64,000 nt of DNA from Microplitis mediator (lineage: Eukaryota > Arthropoda > Insecta > Hymenoptera > Braconidae): assembly GCF_029852145.1 (NCBI RefSeq), contig NC_079971.1, positions 14,596,667 through 14,660,666 of the forward strand, given 5' to 3'. The notes under the pieces are model-generated. The model made no database searches. It had not been told where the DNA came from and worked only from the letters and a program-made list of their open reading frames with translations. Position numbers and translations under genes: made by a program. Within the stretch, counting starts at the first letter, position 1, and every line of letters begins with the position of its first letter. Positions 50,078 to 59,043 of this stretch are shown here, one piece after another.

Positions 50078-52069
50078 TTATATTGGTGCGTTGAAATCGG
50101 AGAGACGGAGACCTCTGGATGTACGAGTAGGAGTTGTTCGCCGATTTGCGGAAGAGACACGAGTTGATGTCGACGGATGCTCTTGGAGTTCGATGACCTC
50201 TGGTTGGTCCTTAGTTTGGACTGCCTTTGGTTTGAGATCAGAGGTACGTTTGGTTTCTATTATTGTCTTGTGTAGTACCTCGCCTGGCTGCTTGTTTTTC
50301 TTATAGGTGAAGCAGCGCCTCTTGCCTGAGCAGATACAACATTTGAGGAAAACTGGAACGATAAGAATGACACACAAGATGACGAGGATGGACATATTTC
50401 TCGCCGTCATCGTTCGTTGTATCTCGTCCTCCTGATGATGCAGCGCTATTTCAGACATCCGGTTTTCTGTTTCTTCCAATCCTGCTCCCCACGGTTGGAA
50501 TTTATCGATTGTGTTTAACGGGTCGATGTTCTTTTTGAAGAGAAACCCTGAGACTTTGGGCTCAGCTGTTAAATTTGTTGACAGTGTTTCCAAGGTTAAA
50601 TTTAACTTCAGCAGCGTGATATTCAGCTGGGTGATTTCTTCATCTATACTTTTGATTAAGTTTTTTCCGTTTTTCATTTCGCATCTGCCCCGAATATGGA
50701 TCATCCCTGTTACATTGATGTAGTAATCTTTTTCGACTGGGTCCAAACATTTAAGACTTAATTTTTCCTCTTTGCAGGTCGAATAAGCCCAAGAGTTTGG
50801 TTGATTGAGCTTTATCCACGTAGTTTTGCAATCGGGGATAATGCGGATGTTGCAAGTTCTCGAAATGTCTTCTGTCGATTTCAAGAGCAGCTTCATTTCG
50901 CAGTCGACTTCTTCAGGATCTTCTGTAGATTGGAATGGGATATCGGGACGACACGATAGATCTTCTCCGATGGTTCTGCATTTATTTATATATTCAGAGT
51001 CTGCCAGGAAAAATCTTCGCAGGCCTGGATCTGTAACCAAGAACCTTTTGGATGGTAAAATGGTCAGAGTTTGAATTTTTCCGTTCACGTTTTCTGGTTT
51101 TGGCAACGGTCTCATTTCATATGATGGTAGCGGAATCTTGTGAAACAGAGGCAAGGTTACTATAATGAGCAGATAACCTTTTGCCCTCGCTACCTTTACT
51201 GTCGATACTGCTGACAAGGTTGAGAGGTCCATCCTGTCAATCGGCTGAGGTGGATTTAAATCAGGATGTTTCCGCATGATGTCGACCGTTGCTTTGTATA
51301 GTTGTTTTGGCGATATCGCTTGAGGAGAGAGTCTGCCGGCTTTTGCCTTTTCGATGATGGTTTCGGCCTCTCTCAGGACTCCTAGGTGGTGATTGGCGAT
51401 CTCCAAGCGCTCATCCCCCAGCATGAGGACTTTCGTGACATAAACGACTTTTTCTAAGGAGTTTAGCGTTGCGTTTATGAATGCGTGAGTGACGTCTGCA
51501 AGTTTATTCAGATTGGACTGCATCTGAGCCTCACTCTGAAGGATGGTATTAATCTCACTCTTGACGATGTGGGTGGCGTTCTGTACCAGGTGCACCATTT
51601 CGGCATTATCTTGGTATAACTTGTCTTCATAATCCATGGTCCCAAACAATTCTCGAGAAATCGTGCCTATGAAACCGAACCATGGAGCTCTCTGGTTACG
51701 GTCAAGTGGCGGCGTTTCGAAATTCGTTTCGTCGAGGAGTTGGTCTAAGCGATGCATGGCCTGATATATTCCAACCTGTACCTCATTTATCATGTCGATT
51801 TTCAGATAGTGCATGCAGGACCCGACGTCGATGATCTTGGCACAAGCAAGCATGGTTGAATGTATATGTTCCAACTCGAAGGGGTACAGGTCTACCAACC
51901 CCTTGACGTTAATGGAAGAAATGATGCACCAATTTTCTTCAACCAAGTGGATCTTCTTAAGTGGATCATACAATAACCCTAGGTTGTTCGCCAATGGTTG
52001 GATGGTCATGACGTCCTTGGATTGACTGCTTCCTATGATGATGACCAGGAATATCAACAATGGCTTCAT
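50078..52069 (-). CDS. env: Env: baculovirus-F-like membrane fusion glycoprotein
   Basis: 663 residues, intact. N-terminal signal peptide (PLLIFLVIIIGSS), a furin-type RNQR at residues ~124-127 followed by a hydrophobic WFGFIGTI start of the fusion subunit, an extended heptad region, clustered cysteines at ~370-460, N-glycosylation sites, a transmembrane helix near residues 560-580 (LVILCVILIVPVFL) and a cytoplasmic tail. This is the layout of errantivirus Env and group II baculovirus F proteins, which are cleaved and drive fusion at membranes. It lies 39 bp after the integrase stop; in known errantiviruses env is made from a spliced RNA. It is uninterrupted while pol is damaged. Annotation is by motif order only. 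Confidence 0.85.
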   Translation of the reverse strand: MKPLLIFLVIIIGSSQSKDVMTIQPLANNLGLLYDPLKKIHLVEENWCIISSINVKGLVDLYPFELEHIHSTMLACAKIIDVGSCMHYLKIDMINEVQVGIYQAMHRLDQLLDETNFETPPLDRNQRAPWFGFIGTISRELFGTMDYEDKLYQDNAEMVHLVQNATHIVKSEINTILQSEAQMQSNLNKLADVTHAFINATLNSLEKVVYVTKVLMLGDERLEIANHHLGVLREAETIIEKAKAGRLSPQAISPKQLYKATVDIMRKHPDLNPPQPIDRMDLSTLSAVSTVKVARAKGYLLIIVTLPLFHKIPLPSYEMRPLPKPENVNGKIQTLTILPSKRFLVTDPGLRRFFLADSEYINKCRTIGEDLSCRPDIPFQSTEDPEEVDCEMKLLLKSTEDISRTCNIRIIPDCKTTWIKLNQPNSWAYSTCKEEKLSLKCLDPVEKDYYINVTGMIHIRGRCEMKNGKNLIKSIDEEITQLNITLLKLNLTLETLSTNLTAEPKVSGFLFKKNIDPLNTIDKFQPWGAGLEETENRMSEIALHHQEDEIQRTMTARNMSILVILCVILIVPVFLKCCICSGKRRCFTYKKNKQPGEVLHKTIIETKRTSDLKPKAVQTKDQPEVIELQEHPSTSTRVSSANRRTTPTRTSRGLRLSDFNAPI

Positions 52070-52107
52070 GGTGGTAAATTATTTTCTTGGATCTGAAACA
52101 GAGAACT

Positions 52108-53052
52108 TTATAAAGGTTTAGCCTTTTGATCGAAAGCAGGTTTAGCCTTATTAGGGTTGACTAATTTTCGGTTCCCTTTGTCATTCAGGTAAATCAGACT
52201 CCCAAATTCGTTAATTTCGACAATTTCATAAGGCCCGGTGTAATAAACGTCGATTTTATTCTTCCTTGGCTCTTTTAAAACATAAATGAAATCACCAACT
52301 TTAAAAGTTCTGGCATGTATATGCCGATCATAACGAATTTTGGAATCTTGTTTTGCCTTATTGAGACAATCAGCAGCGATTTCTCTAACTTCTGATAATC
52401 TTCCCATAAGGTCGGCAAGATAATCAGAATAAGTTTCGATTCTGGAATAATCGGGGAATTGGGTTGGCAACCGAGCTCTTCGACCAAACATCAACTCAAA
52501 TGGAGTAAATTTGGTAGAAGTATGCACATTGGTATTGTAACTCAACGCAGCAAGACCCACATATCGATCCCAGTTCGGATACTTATCTGAAATTACTCGC
52601 AAAAAGTCTATTAATGGTTGATGGCTCCGTTCTAAGGACCCATTCGACTGGGGGTAGTAACCCGAAGTCCTTAATCTTTGTATTTTTAAAGCTTTTGCAA
52701 GCTGTTGTATTATTTTCGAGGTAAATGACGGATCTTTGTCCGAGAGGATGACTCTCAGACACCCATAATAACACATATATCGATCAACAAGGGCTTCAGC
52801 CACTGTTGTCGATCGGATATCGGGTATTGGGATCGCGGTTACGGCTTTCGAAAAATTATCCTGAATCGTCAGGATATGGACATTTCCACTTCTGGTCATA
52901 GGAAGTGGTCCAACGGTATCGATGGAAATATTCTCGAAGGGCTCGAAGGGAGTGTCGGTTATCATCATTGGTTGTTTAGTTTTTATTCGCGTGAGTTTGT
53001 TTTTCTGGCAAATTTCGCATTTCTGGATAAATCTGTAGATGTTTTCCTTCAT
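52108..53052 (-). CDS. pol: Integrase (core and C-terminal domains), 3' part of pol
   Basis: Begins in the HHCC zinc-binding domain (CEICQKNK gives the two cysteines), then the DDE core: first D in SIDTVGPLP, second in LSDKDPSF, E in SNGSLERSH. A GPY-type module follows (YTGPYEI). The matching histidines lie in the frame just upstream (53086-55146), in the same reading frame but separated by an in-frame TAG at 53086-53088. The M at 53052 is therefore probably not a real start. The enzyme inserts the cDNA and here left a 4-bp duplication. Confidence 0.85.
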   Translation of the reverse strand: MKENIYRFIQKCEICQKNKLTRIKTKQPMMITDTPFEPFENISIDTVGPLPMTRSGNVHILTIQDNFSKAVTAIPIPDIRSTTVAEALVDRYMCYYGCLRVILSDKDPSFTSKIIQQLAKALKIQRLRTSGYYPQSNGSLERSHQPLIDFLRVISDKYPNWDRYVGLAALSYNTNVHTSTKFTPFELMFGRRARLPTQFPDYSRIETYSDYLADLMGRLSEVREIAADCLNKAKQDSKIRYDRHIHARTFKVGDFIYVLKEPRKNKIDVYYTGPYEIVEINEFGSLIYLNDKGNRKLVNPNKAKPAFDQKAKPL

Positions 53053-53085
53053 GCCGGGCCAGTAGAATCTCTCGCGGATTCGCCA

Positions 53086-55146
53086 CTAAGTTTTCACGAC
53101 ACCTTTGTGGCCTGCTATAGGGCTACAGTGGTTTTCTTCGATGATTTTATCGCGTAATTCTTCGGCAGGAACTTCTATATTTCCTTCGCAAAGAGTTACC
53201 TTGATTGGACAATCGCCCAATTCTTGTATGAGATAAGGCTTTATGTTCAAATCGTCGAAGTCATCCCCCTGTTTCGCTATGCGGAACGTATAAATCTCAT
53301 GTTTGAACATGGACGCTCTCAAGTTCCGTAGTCCTTCGATTAGATTTGTTAAGTCGATTTTTTCAAAATGATTTTTCTTGACGAAAACGGTAAAGATGGA
53401 ACATTGACCCAATTTTGTGACAAGTACGTCACCCAATTTTGGTCTAGCCGCTTTCAGGTCTTCTCGATTGATGAAAGTGAGATCTCTCAACAGCCTTGAA
53501 ACTGGTTTCATCATTTCACAATCCAGAGACAGGAAATGCACCATGTGATCTCTCACATACGTGATTCCATCTCGACTGTCTTTGAATTTAATTTGATTTT
53601 TAGGCAGTTTCTGAGGTCTGTCAGATTCAGAACCAGATGAAGAGGAAACTTCAGGCGGTGAGTAGTTTTGACCACTCAAATCTTCAGCTATGTCCGAAGA
53701 TGGAGGATCGAAGACGCACCATGGAGCTTGATTCGGAAATTTAGGTGGCAAATCCTCATCCACAGCCGGCTCATCCCCCAGTTGTTCGTCAACAACCTCC
53801 GGATGTGTCACATGGCGAGGATCAGATTCGTTGGCCTGCTCATTTCCGTCGTCTTGTTCTTGGTGTACTTCTACTTGAATCACCGTGGCTTCGTCATATT
53901 GTGTGGTCTCTGATTTGTTTGATTCAGAAGAGCTCTCTTCCATTCTCGTCAGATCATTTGTAGAATTGTTATTTGGTGATTTGGGTTGCTGGTTTTCGTT
54001 CAGCAACGTTTTTTCATTTTCATTAGTTTTTGGAGAAATTTCCCCCATTTGCTTAGGAGTTTCCTGGTGTGCTATACTGGAAGATGCAGCTGGAAAATCT
54101 TCAGTGTTTAAGGTTTGACAAGTAGAAGGTCTTGCTATGATGGTAGAATTTCGATTGTCTGCTTCTACCTCGTCATTCCAATAGAAGGTTTTAGAATGGT
54201 CATCGTATTCCAGCCTTTTATGCTCTTTCTGTGCAGCTCTTAACACAGTGTGTTTCCACATGGGAGTAGATGGACTTGAACCACCACTCAAATATTTTTC
54301 GCGAAGTTTGGTAGCTCGCGACAACGGTGGAGTTGCTGGATTTGTTTCAACTTGGACTTCTGGTTCAGAGCAGCTGGCTTCGCTGGAGTCTTCATCTTCT
54401 TCAGTATTTTCATTATCTCGAAGAAATTCTTCTTCTTCTTCTTCTTCTTCTTCTTCTTCTTCTTCCATTTCTTCGGATTCGTCCGGGTCTTCGTTTTCAT
54501 CGTATTCGTGCGGAAGGTAACTCTGTTCAAGATATTCTCTGACTTCCTTGGCCACCTGAGGGCTGACTACTGGCAGTGGATTGTAGTAGTCGTCTGGACG
54601 AACAGAGCAATCCGCTTCTTTATCTGGGATATTAACGGTTCGTTGTTCAAGAGCTCTGTTGAAACGTTCGAATGATTTCCTCAAATCTTCTCGCATTTGT
54701 TGTAGATTGATCGCCACGGGCGAATTTTCATCCCCCTGATCGCTGGAACTTTTATCCTGTTCGTTCGTCAGATACTCTTCGTTCATGAGTCGGACTGCTT
54801 CTTCTTCCTCCTCATCTGTTTCTTCAGAATTTGCTTCAGGCTCTGGTTCTGGATCTACTAGAGCTTCGGGTTTTGATGATGGTCCTGGTTGATTTTCTTC
54901 GAATACGTCGTCTTCAATAGACCCTGAAACGTCAGGTTCAGCGGTACTTATTTCACAATAATTTACCTTTTTCCGATTTGGGTTTAGTTCTGTAGCTCGT
55001 CTCATACGTAAACGAGAAGCAATTGTATCACGAGGTTGTGGAGCGCTGTTGACCCGGGGTTTATTTATGCCTCCCGGTTTTCGACCTCGTTTTACTGCTG
55101 CTACCGCTTCGTCGTCACGACAAGAATTTTTCTTGAGCGGTAACAT
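53086..55146 (-). CDS. pol: Pol insert: acidic disordered region, macro-like domain and integrase N-terminus
   Basis: 686 residues in the same frame as RNase H (upstream) and integrase (downstream), bounded by TAA at 55300 and TAG at 53086. Residues ~1-500 are low-complexity and acidic (runs of E near 230, many Ser/Pro, and a basic KRGRKPGG near the start). Residues ~540-660 form a folded segment: HMVHFLSLDCEMMKPVSRLL, KLGDVLVTKLGQ, LIEGLRNLRASMFKHEIYTF and CPIKVTLCEG. The order of strands and helices resembles a macro domain (compare VHFVSSDL..., LESSL...) but the canonical GDI/GCG-type loops are not evident. The end (ENHCSPIAGHKG) is the histidine half of the integrase finger. Such an insert between RNase H and integrase is not standard for gypsy elements. 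Confidence 0.65.
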   Translation of the reverse strand: MLPLKKNSCRDDEAVAAVKRGRKPGGINKPRVNSAPQPRDTIASRLRMRRATELNPNRKKVNYCEISTAEPDVSGSIEDDVFEENQPGPSSKPEALVDPEPEPEANSEETDEEEEEAVRLMNEEYLTNEQDKSSSDQGDENSPVAINLQQMREDLRKSFERFNRALEQRTVNIPDKEADCSVRPDDYYNPLPVVSPQVAKEVREYLEQSYLPHEYDENEDPDESEEMEEEEEEEEEEEEEFLRDNENTEEDEDSSEASCSEPEVQVETNPATPPLSRATKLREKYLSGGSSPSTPMWKHTVLRAAQKEHKRLEYDDHSKTFYWNDEVEADNRNSTIIARPSTCQTLNTEDFPAASSSIAHQETPKQMGEISPKTNENEKTLLNENQQPKSPNNNSTNDLTRMEESSSESNKSETTQYDEATVIQVEVHQEQDDGNEQANESDPRHVTHPEVVDEQLGDEPAVDEDLPPKFPNQAPWCVFDPPSSDIAEDLSGQNYSPPEVSSSSGSESDRPQKLPKNQIKFKDSRDGITYVRDHMVHFLSLDCEMMKPVSRLLRDLTFINREDLKAARPKLGDVLVTKLGQCSIFTVFVKKNHFEKIDLTNLIEGLRNLRASMFKHEIYTFRIAKQGDDFDDLNIKPYLIQELGDCPIKVTLCEGNIEVPAEELRDKIIEENHCSPIAGHKGVVKT

Positions 55147-55299
55147 TAAAGCTTCTTTGATGGATGTTTCTTCTGAATTAATCTCTGCCGGAGATCTTCC
55201 TTCGGGATTGTAAGATAATCCTTCGGCATATTGCTCGGAGATTTTATGACGAACAACAACAGAGAATTTATATTCACTTAATTTAGATCTCCATTTGAT

Positions 55300-55785
55300 T
55301 TAGCGTTCTGTAACGGTTTGGCTATCCTTTAACCAGGACATACAAGGACTACTTGTATACAAGGTCAAGAGCTTACCGTAAAGGTAAGGCCGAAATTGTT
55401 GCACCGCATACAAAACAGCCAAACATTCTTTTTCGTTGTGTGTATATCTGGTTTCAGTTTCTTGCGAAACTCTAGATGTACATGAGACAATTTTCTCGAC
55501 ATTTGCATCTGGGTTTTCGGGAGTTTGATCTTCGTTATCGAGTTCTTGGCTCAAAATACCCGAGATGCCAACATCAGACGAACTAGTCGCTAATATGAAT
55601 GGTCGATTAAAGTCTGGGTAAGCGAGGAATGAATTTCCGCACAGTGCATTCTTTATGTCATCGAAAGCTTTTTGAGAATCAGCTGACCAGACGAACAGTT
55701 TAGTTTTTCTGGTAAGGTCGGTGATTGGTTTCGCTCTTTCGGCGAAATTTTCGATGAAACGCCTATAATAGTTCGCTAATCCCAT
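55300..55785 (-). CDS. pol: RNase H-like region of pol
   Basis: 161 residues: LANYYRRFIENFA (RT thumb), AFDDIKNALC, PFILATSSSDVGISGILSQ (RNase H start; the usual first catalytic Asp of TDAS is Ser here), ETRYTHNEKECLAVLYAV (catalytic Glu) and FRPYLYGKLLTLYTSSPCMSW, where the usual TDH is also altered to TSS. The frame ends at TAA 55300-55302. Loss of two expected catalytic aspartates suggests this copy's RNase H is inactive. Confidence 0.75.
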   Translation of the reverse strand: MGLANYYRRFIENFAERAKPITDLTRKTKLFVWSADSQKAFDDIKNALCGNSFLAYPDFNRPFILATSSSDVGISGILSQELDNEDQTPENPDANVEKIVSCTSRVSQETETRYTHNEKECLAVLYAVQQFRPYLYGKLLTLYTSSPCMSWLKDSQTVTER

Positions 55786-55928
55786 AAATTTGCCCGCCTC
55801 CGTATGATTACGGGGGTGGGATGCATTTTAAGGGATGAAATTTTCTTTGGGTCGGGTTTCACGCCATCTTTAGTAATGATGTGACCCAAATATTCCACCT
55901 CGAGGCAGAGAAATTTAAATTTCTCGGG
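55786..55928 (-). pseudogene. pol: Broken RT-RNase H connection
   Basis: The RT frame ends at TAG 55926-55928. The same frame continues for ~30 codons with normal connection sequence (VEYLGHIITKDGVKPDP). Near 55800-55815, in a C/G-rich run, sense passes to the frame of the RNase H entry, so there is one nonsense codon and one frameshift within 140 bp. Confidence 0.7.
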
Positions 55929-57305
55929 CTAAAGAGTTAGCCCTGCCTCTCGAAGGCGGTTGAAAAGTCTTTGCACTCGTACTTCGTGCTCTTCAAGTGA
56001 AGATGCGTAACTTACAAAATCATCCAGGTAAATGAACAATTCGGTGCCTTTTAAACGACTCAAAGTGGAGTCCATCATACGTTGGAAAATTGCTGGTGCG
56101 CACTCAAGCCCAAAAGGCATACAGCAGTATTCCCAATGGCCATCAGGGGTAGAAAACGCAGTTTTCTCAGCATCCCTGGGATCCATTGGTACTTGATGGA
56201 AACCGCTTGCAAGATCAAACACGCTGAAATATTTCGCTCCACCGAGTTGATCTAGAATGTCAATTATGAGTGGTAAGGGATAAGCATCCCCGATGGTTAT
56301 CTTATTCAAATTTCGAAAATCGATAACCATTCTCCATTTTTTATTACCTTGTGCGTCAGATTTCTTAGGGACGATCCACAAGGGCGAATTATACGGAGAT
56401 TTTGATTTACGTATAATTCCTTGTTTGAGTAAATTATCGACTTGTTTCTTTATTTCCTCGCGATGTTCTTGAGGAAAACGGTATTGTTTGATTCGGACTG
56501 GTGTATCACTTGTGGTTTCGATTTTACAAGTGAACTTTTTGGAGCGACCCAAACGATCGCCCGGAAGGTGGAAGATATCATGATTTTTCTGTATGAGTTT
56601 AAATATTTGTCTTTTTTCCATCCGAGTGAGATGAGTAGTTTGTATTTTATCAAAGATTAAATGGATACGTTCTCGCTGAGAGAGAGAATTCGTTTCAGAT
56701 GAAGACTCGGCAGTATCAGAGTATTCGTCAGATGGATCTAAGTGATCGAATTCAAATTCTTCAAGCATTTGGGGTTCTATCTCGATTTTTGCTGGGTCAG
56801 ATGTTATGTTGATCACCATACACATCGCCTGGCCATCATCCACAGAAACAACGGCTTCACCCATTAAGAGTCCTTCTTCAAGAGGAATCTTACGGAGATA
56901 GCCTTGTCCGATTTTTGGATTCAGGACAGGTACGGAGACAGACATTCGCATACGGGGTGGAATGACATACGAACGAGATGGCTGTACCCCTAGGCTGAAG
57001 CATAGAGGTCGGGAAGGTCGCGAGAATAAATTCAGAGACTGGTGATGATATGAGATTTCTGCTTGCTTTTTTCTCAAAAAGTTGTTTCCCAAAATGCCCA
57101 CGCCCTTGAAGGGTAAATTACCCTCACAAACGTGAAATCGAATTTTAGATTCCAAAACTTTCAGTTCGACAGAACCGATCGTCTCCATGGGATGCCCATT
57201 CAAACCTCGGAGTAGCATCGTGTCACCACAATCCACTCTAATTTCGGGTTTAAGGGCCGAAGAATTTATCAAACAGACATCCCCCCTGTATCCACGAGGA
57301 AACAT
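55929..57305 (-). CDS. pol: Second protease-like domain and reverse transcriptase
   Basis: 458 residues. Residues ~1-110 resemble a second retropepsin-like domain without its start: GDVCLI after the frame break, and GVGILGNNFLR as in the first protease. Residues ~225-458 are the RT: KQYRFPQEHREEIKKQVDNL, WRMVIDFRNLNKIT, YFSVFDLASGFHQVPM, MPFGLECAPAIFQRMM and the catalytic FIYLDDFV. The frame overlaps the upstream protease frame at 57269-57305, where a run of six Gs lies between DTG and DVC. It ends in a premature TAG at 55926. RT copies the genomic RNA from the tRNA-Leu-type primer. Confidence 0.8.
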   Translation of the reverse strand: MFPRGYRGDVCLINSSALKPEIRVDCGDTMLLRGLNGHPMETIGSVELKVLESKIRFHVCEGNLPFKGVGILGNNFLRKKQAEISYHHQSLNLFSRPSRPLCFSLGVQPSRSYVIPPRMRMSVSVPVLNPKIGQGYLRKIPLEEGLLMGEAVVSVDDGQAMCMVINITSDPAKIEIEPQMLEEFEFDHLDPSDEYSDTAESSSETNSLSQRERIHLIFDKIQTTHLTRMEKRQIFKLIQKNHDIFHLPGDRLGRSKKFTCKIETTSDTPVRIKQYRFPQEHREEIKKQVDNLLKQGIIRKSKSPYNSPLWIVPKKSDAQGNKKWRMVIDFRNLNKITIGDAYPLPLIIDILDQLGGAKYFSVFDLASGFHQVPMDPRDAEKTAFSTPDGHWEYCCMPFGLECAPAIFQRMMDSTLSRLKGTELFIYLDDFVSYASSLEEHEVRVQRLFNRLREAGLTL

Positions 57306-57739
57306 TGTAGTTCTCCATGAAGAGAATTACATGAATCGAATATTTTTGGACCTGTCCCCAGGGACAGGATATACCCTCCGTCAAGGTCGTCTTTCATTGT
57401 GAAAGGGATAGGACGGGTAGGTCGATTTTTAAGGACCAACGTGTTCCAATAAAAGGAAATGCCAGCTCGTTCTTTGATGAAAAATTCGTTTCCAAGGATA
57501 CCCGGGTAACCTCCAGGTGATCTAGGTACAACCTGAAAACAAACATCTACTTCAAAGACGTTGAGCGTCACAGTTCCGATGATTGGCATACTGCTGGTCG
57601 CTATGCCGTCCACTTTACCTCCGTTTTCGGGGTAAAAGATGGTATCATCCCCCATAGCGTCGATACAAAGGAGGTTCAGGTCAGAACCTGTATCGAGTAG
57701 AACTTCACAACCACCCTGGAAGAGGTCTGGAGATTTCAT
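57269..57739 (-). CDS. pol: Retropepsin (first protease domain)
   Basis: The active-site motif LLDTGSDLNLL is at residues ~14-24 and the flap/second-half motif YPGILGNEFF at ~78-87. The frame is open upstream of the ATG and overlaps the 3' end of gag in the -1 frame, the usual arrangement for Gag-Pol frameshifting. After the domain it continues to a second DTG (CFLVDTGG) and then stops, while homologous sequence continues in another frame (next domain). It cuts the Gag-Pol polyprotein in particles. Confidence 0.8.
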   Translation of the reverse strand: MKSPDLFQGGCEVLLDTGSDLNLLCIDAMGDDTIFYPENGGKVDGIATSSMPIIGTVTLNVFEVDVCFQVVPRSPGGYPGILGNEFFIKERAGISFYWNTLVLKNRPTRPIPFTMKDDLDGGYILSLGTGPKIFDSCNSLHGELQCFLVDTGGMSV

Positions 57740-57765
57740 CCAGACTCTCGGACCTTTACCGATTA

Positions 57766-59043
57766 CTAGTGCGAGGGCTTCGGGCGTTGAAGGATTTTGA
57801 ATTCCTTCGCGGTCTGAGGTCTCTGCTGGACACTTATGGATCGGCGAGGCTCGCGGGGTGTACTCGCAGTCGCCTCGGCCTGTCGAGCGCCCATTAAGTT
57901 TAAATGATCGTCGTTGTTTTTCCTTGGGGCGGATTTATTCGAGTCGCGGTGAGGGCAGAACGGACAGTCGCAACATGGAGCGTTTAATTTCAGATGCTCC
58001 AGTTTTTCAGTGTCTATGTCAGCAGGATCAAACGTCACAGTCTTTGGTCTGGCTGGAAACTGCTCTTCTGTACGAGAACGTGACGGGCTTTTCTTGTACG
58101 TTCGTGGAGTCAAATCATCGTCACGAGTCAGACTACGTCCCCCTTTACTTGAGGTGTAAGCGTAAGTTAAGTAGTCTGCGGACTCTGCACTAGCGTCAGA
58201 ATCTACACTGTCTTCGTCGTCTGTGTCATATTTACTCCGTTTGTGGTTATTTTTAGAGTAACTAAATGTTCGTCCTCTAGTCTCTCTACGGTCGTCGTAT
58301 TCGTCATAATCTCGACGAGGTCTCTGATAATCGTCTCTCGAGTAGCGTCTGTTATAGTCTCGGTCATAGTCTCGACGGTCTTTATGAGGATGACGCGAAA
58401 ATTCGTTAGAATCGCGTTTCCGAGCAGGCCGCAAACATTCGCGGGTTCGCTCTTCTTTAATCGCCTTGTAAAGCTCTTCCAGCGTTCTGGGGTTTTTTAG
58501 ACGTGCAAGACATTTTGGAAGGTCAGGCAAAGCGGAATAAAGAAGGTCGAATGCAACCTTTTCTTGCTGCGACATGATGGCATCTCGATTTTCGGCTGGT
58601 AGTGCAGCTTCCAGGCCTTTGATCATTCTGCGCAACCTGAAATAAAATTCTTCGATGGTTTCCCCGTCCTTCGGGGACGCTGCGGTGAAACGTTTGTGCC
58701 AGATAAGAGCAGGATCGCCGTGACGAAACCTCTCACCCAGAGCGTCGAGAAGTTCTTCATCGCTGTGAATCGGAGTATATTCAATGATACTCTTAGCACG
58801 ACCCGAAATTCTCTTTGCGATTTTTGCAACGAACATGTTATGGTGGTCTGGGAGGATGCAGGGTAACCAGCTTCGTACGATTGCGTCAAATTCTCTGAAA
58901 TCTTGTTCGCAAGTTGGGCCTTCACCGTTGAAATTAGGTAGCTCTCGATAGAGATCCTTGGCCATATCGTACTGGGTTGGTGGGGTGTTTGCATCGTGCA
59001 AAGTAGCATCCAGCCGGATGAGGGGTCTCTCGTTATCGGGCAT
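57766..59043 (-). CDS. gag: Gag structural protein
   Basis: 425 residues, uninterrupted. Helical capsid-like half: YRELPNFNGEGPTCEQDFRE, ALGERFRHGDPALIWHKRF and GETIEEFYFRLRRMIKGLEA, typical of Ty3/gypsy capsids. It is followed at ~205-260 by an Arg/Asp/Tyr-rich nucleocapsid-like tract (RRDYDRDYNRRYSRDD). Near 355-365 a cluster CCDCPFCPHRD is rich in Cys/His but does not fit the CCHC knuckle. The stop TAG at 57766 is overlapped by the -1 protease frame. Gag forms the particle and packages RNA. Confidence 0.8.
   Translation of the reverse strand: MPDNERPLIRLDATLHDANTPPTQYDMAKDLYRELPNFNGEGPTCEQDFREFDAIVRSWLPCILPDHHNMFVAKIAKRISGRAKSIIEYTPIHSDEELLDALGERFRHGDPALIWHKRFTAASPKDGETIEEFYFRLRRMIKGLEAALPAENRDAIMSQQEKVAFDLLYSALPDLPKCLARLKNPRTLEELYKAIKEERTRECLRPARKRDSNEFSRHPHKDRRDYDRDYNRRYSRDDYQRPRRDYDEYDDRRETRGRTFSYSKNNHKRSKYDTDDEDSVDSDASAESADYLTYAYTSSKGGRSLTRDDDLTPRTYKKSPSRSRTEEQFPARPKTVTFDPADIDTEKLEHLKLNAPCCDCPFCPHRDSNKSAPRKNNDDHLNLMGARQAEATASTPREPRRSISVQQRPQTAKEFKILQRPKPSH

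Noticed and set aside
53668..54675. Plus-strand ORFs opposite the pol insert
   Set aside because: Shadows of the acidic coding region (Ser, Phe or Leu runs from TCT/TTC repeats), without splice sites or good starts.
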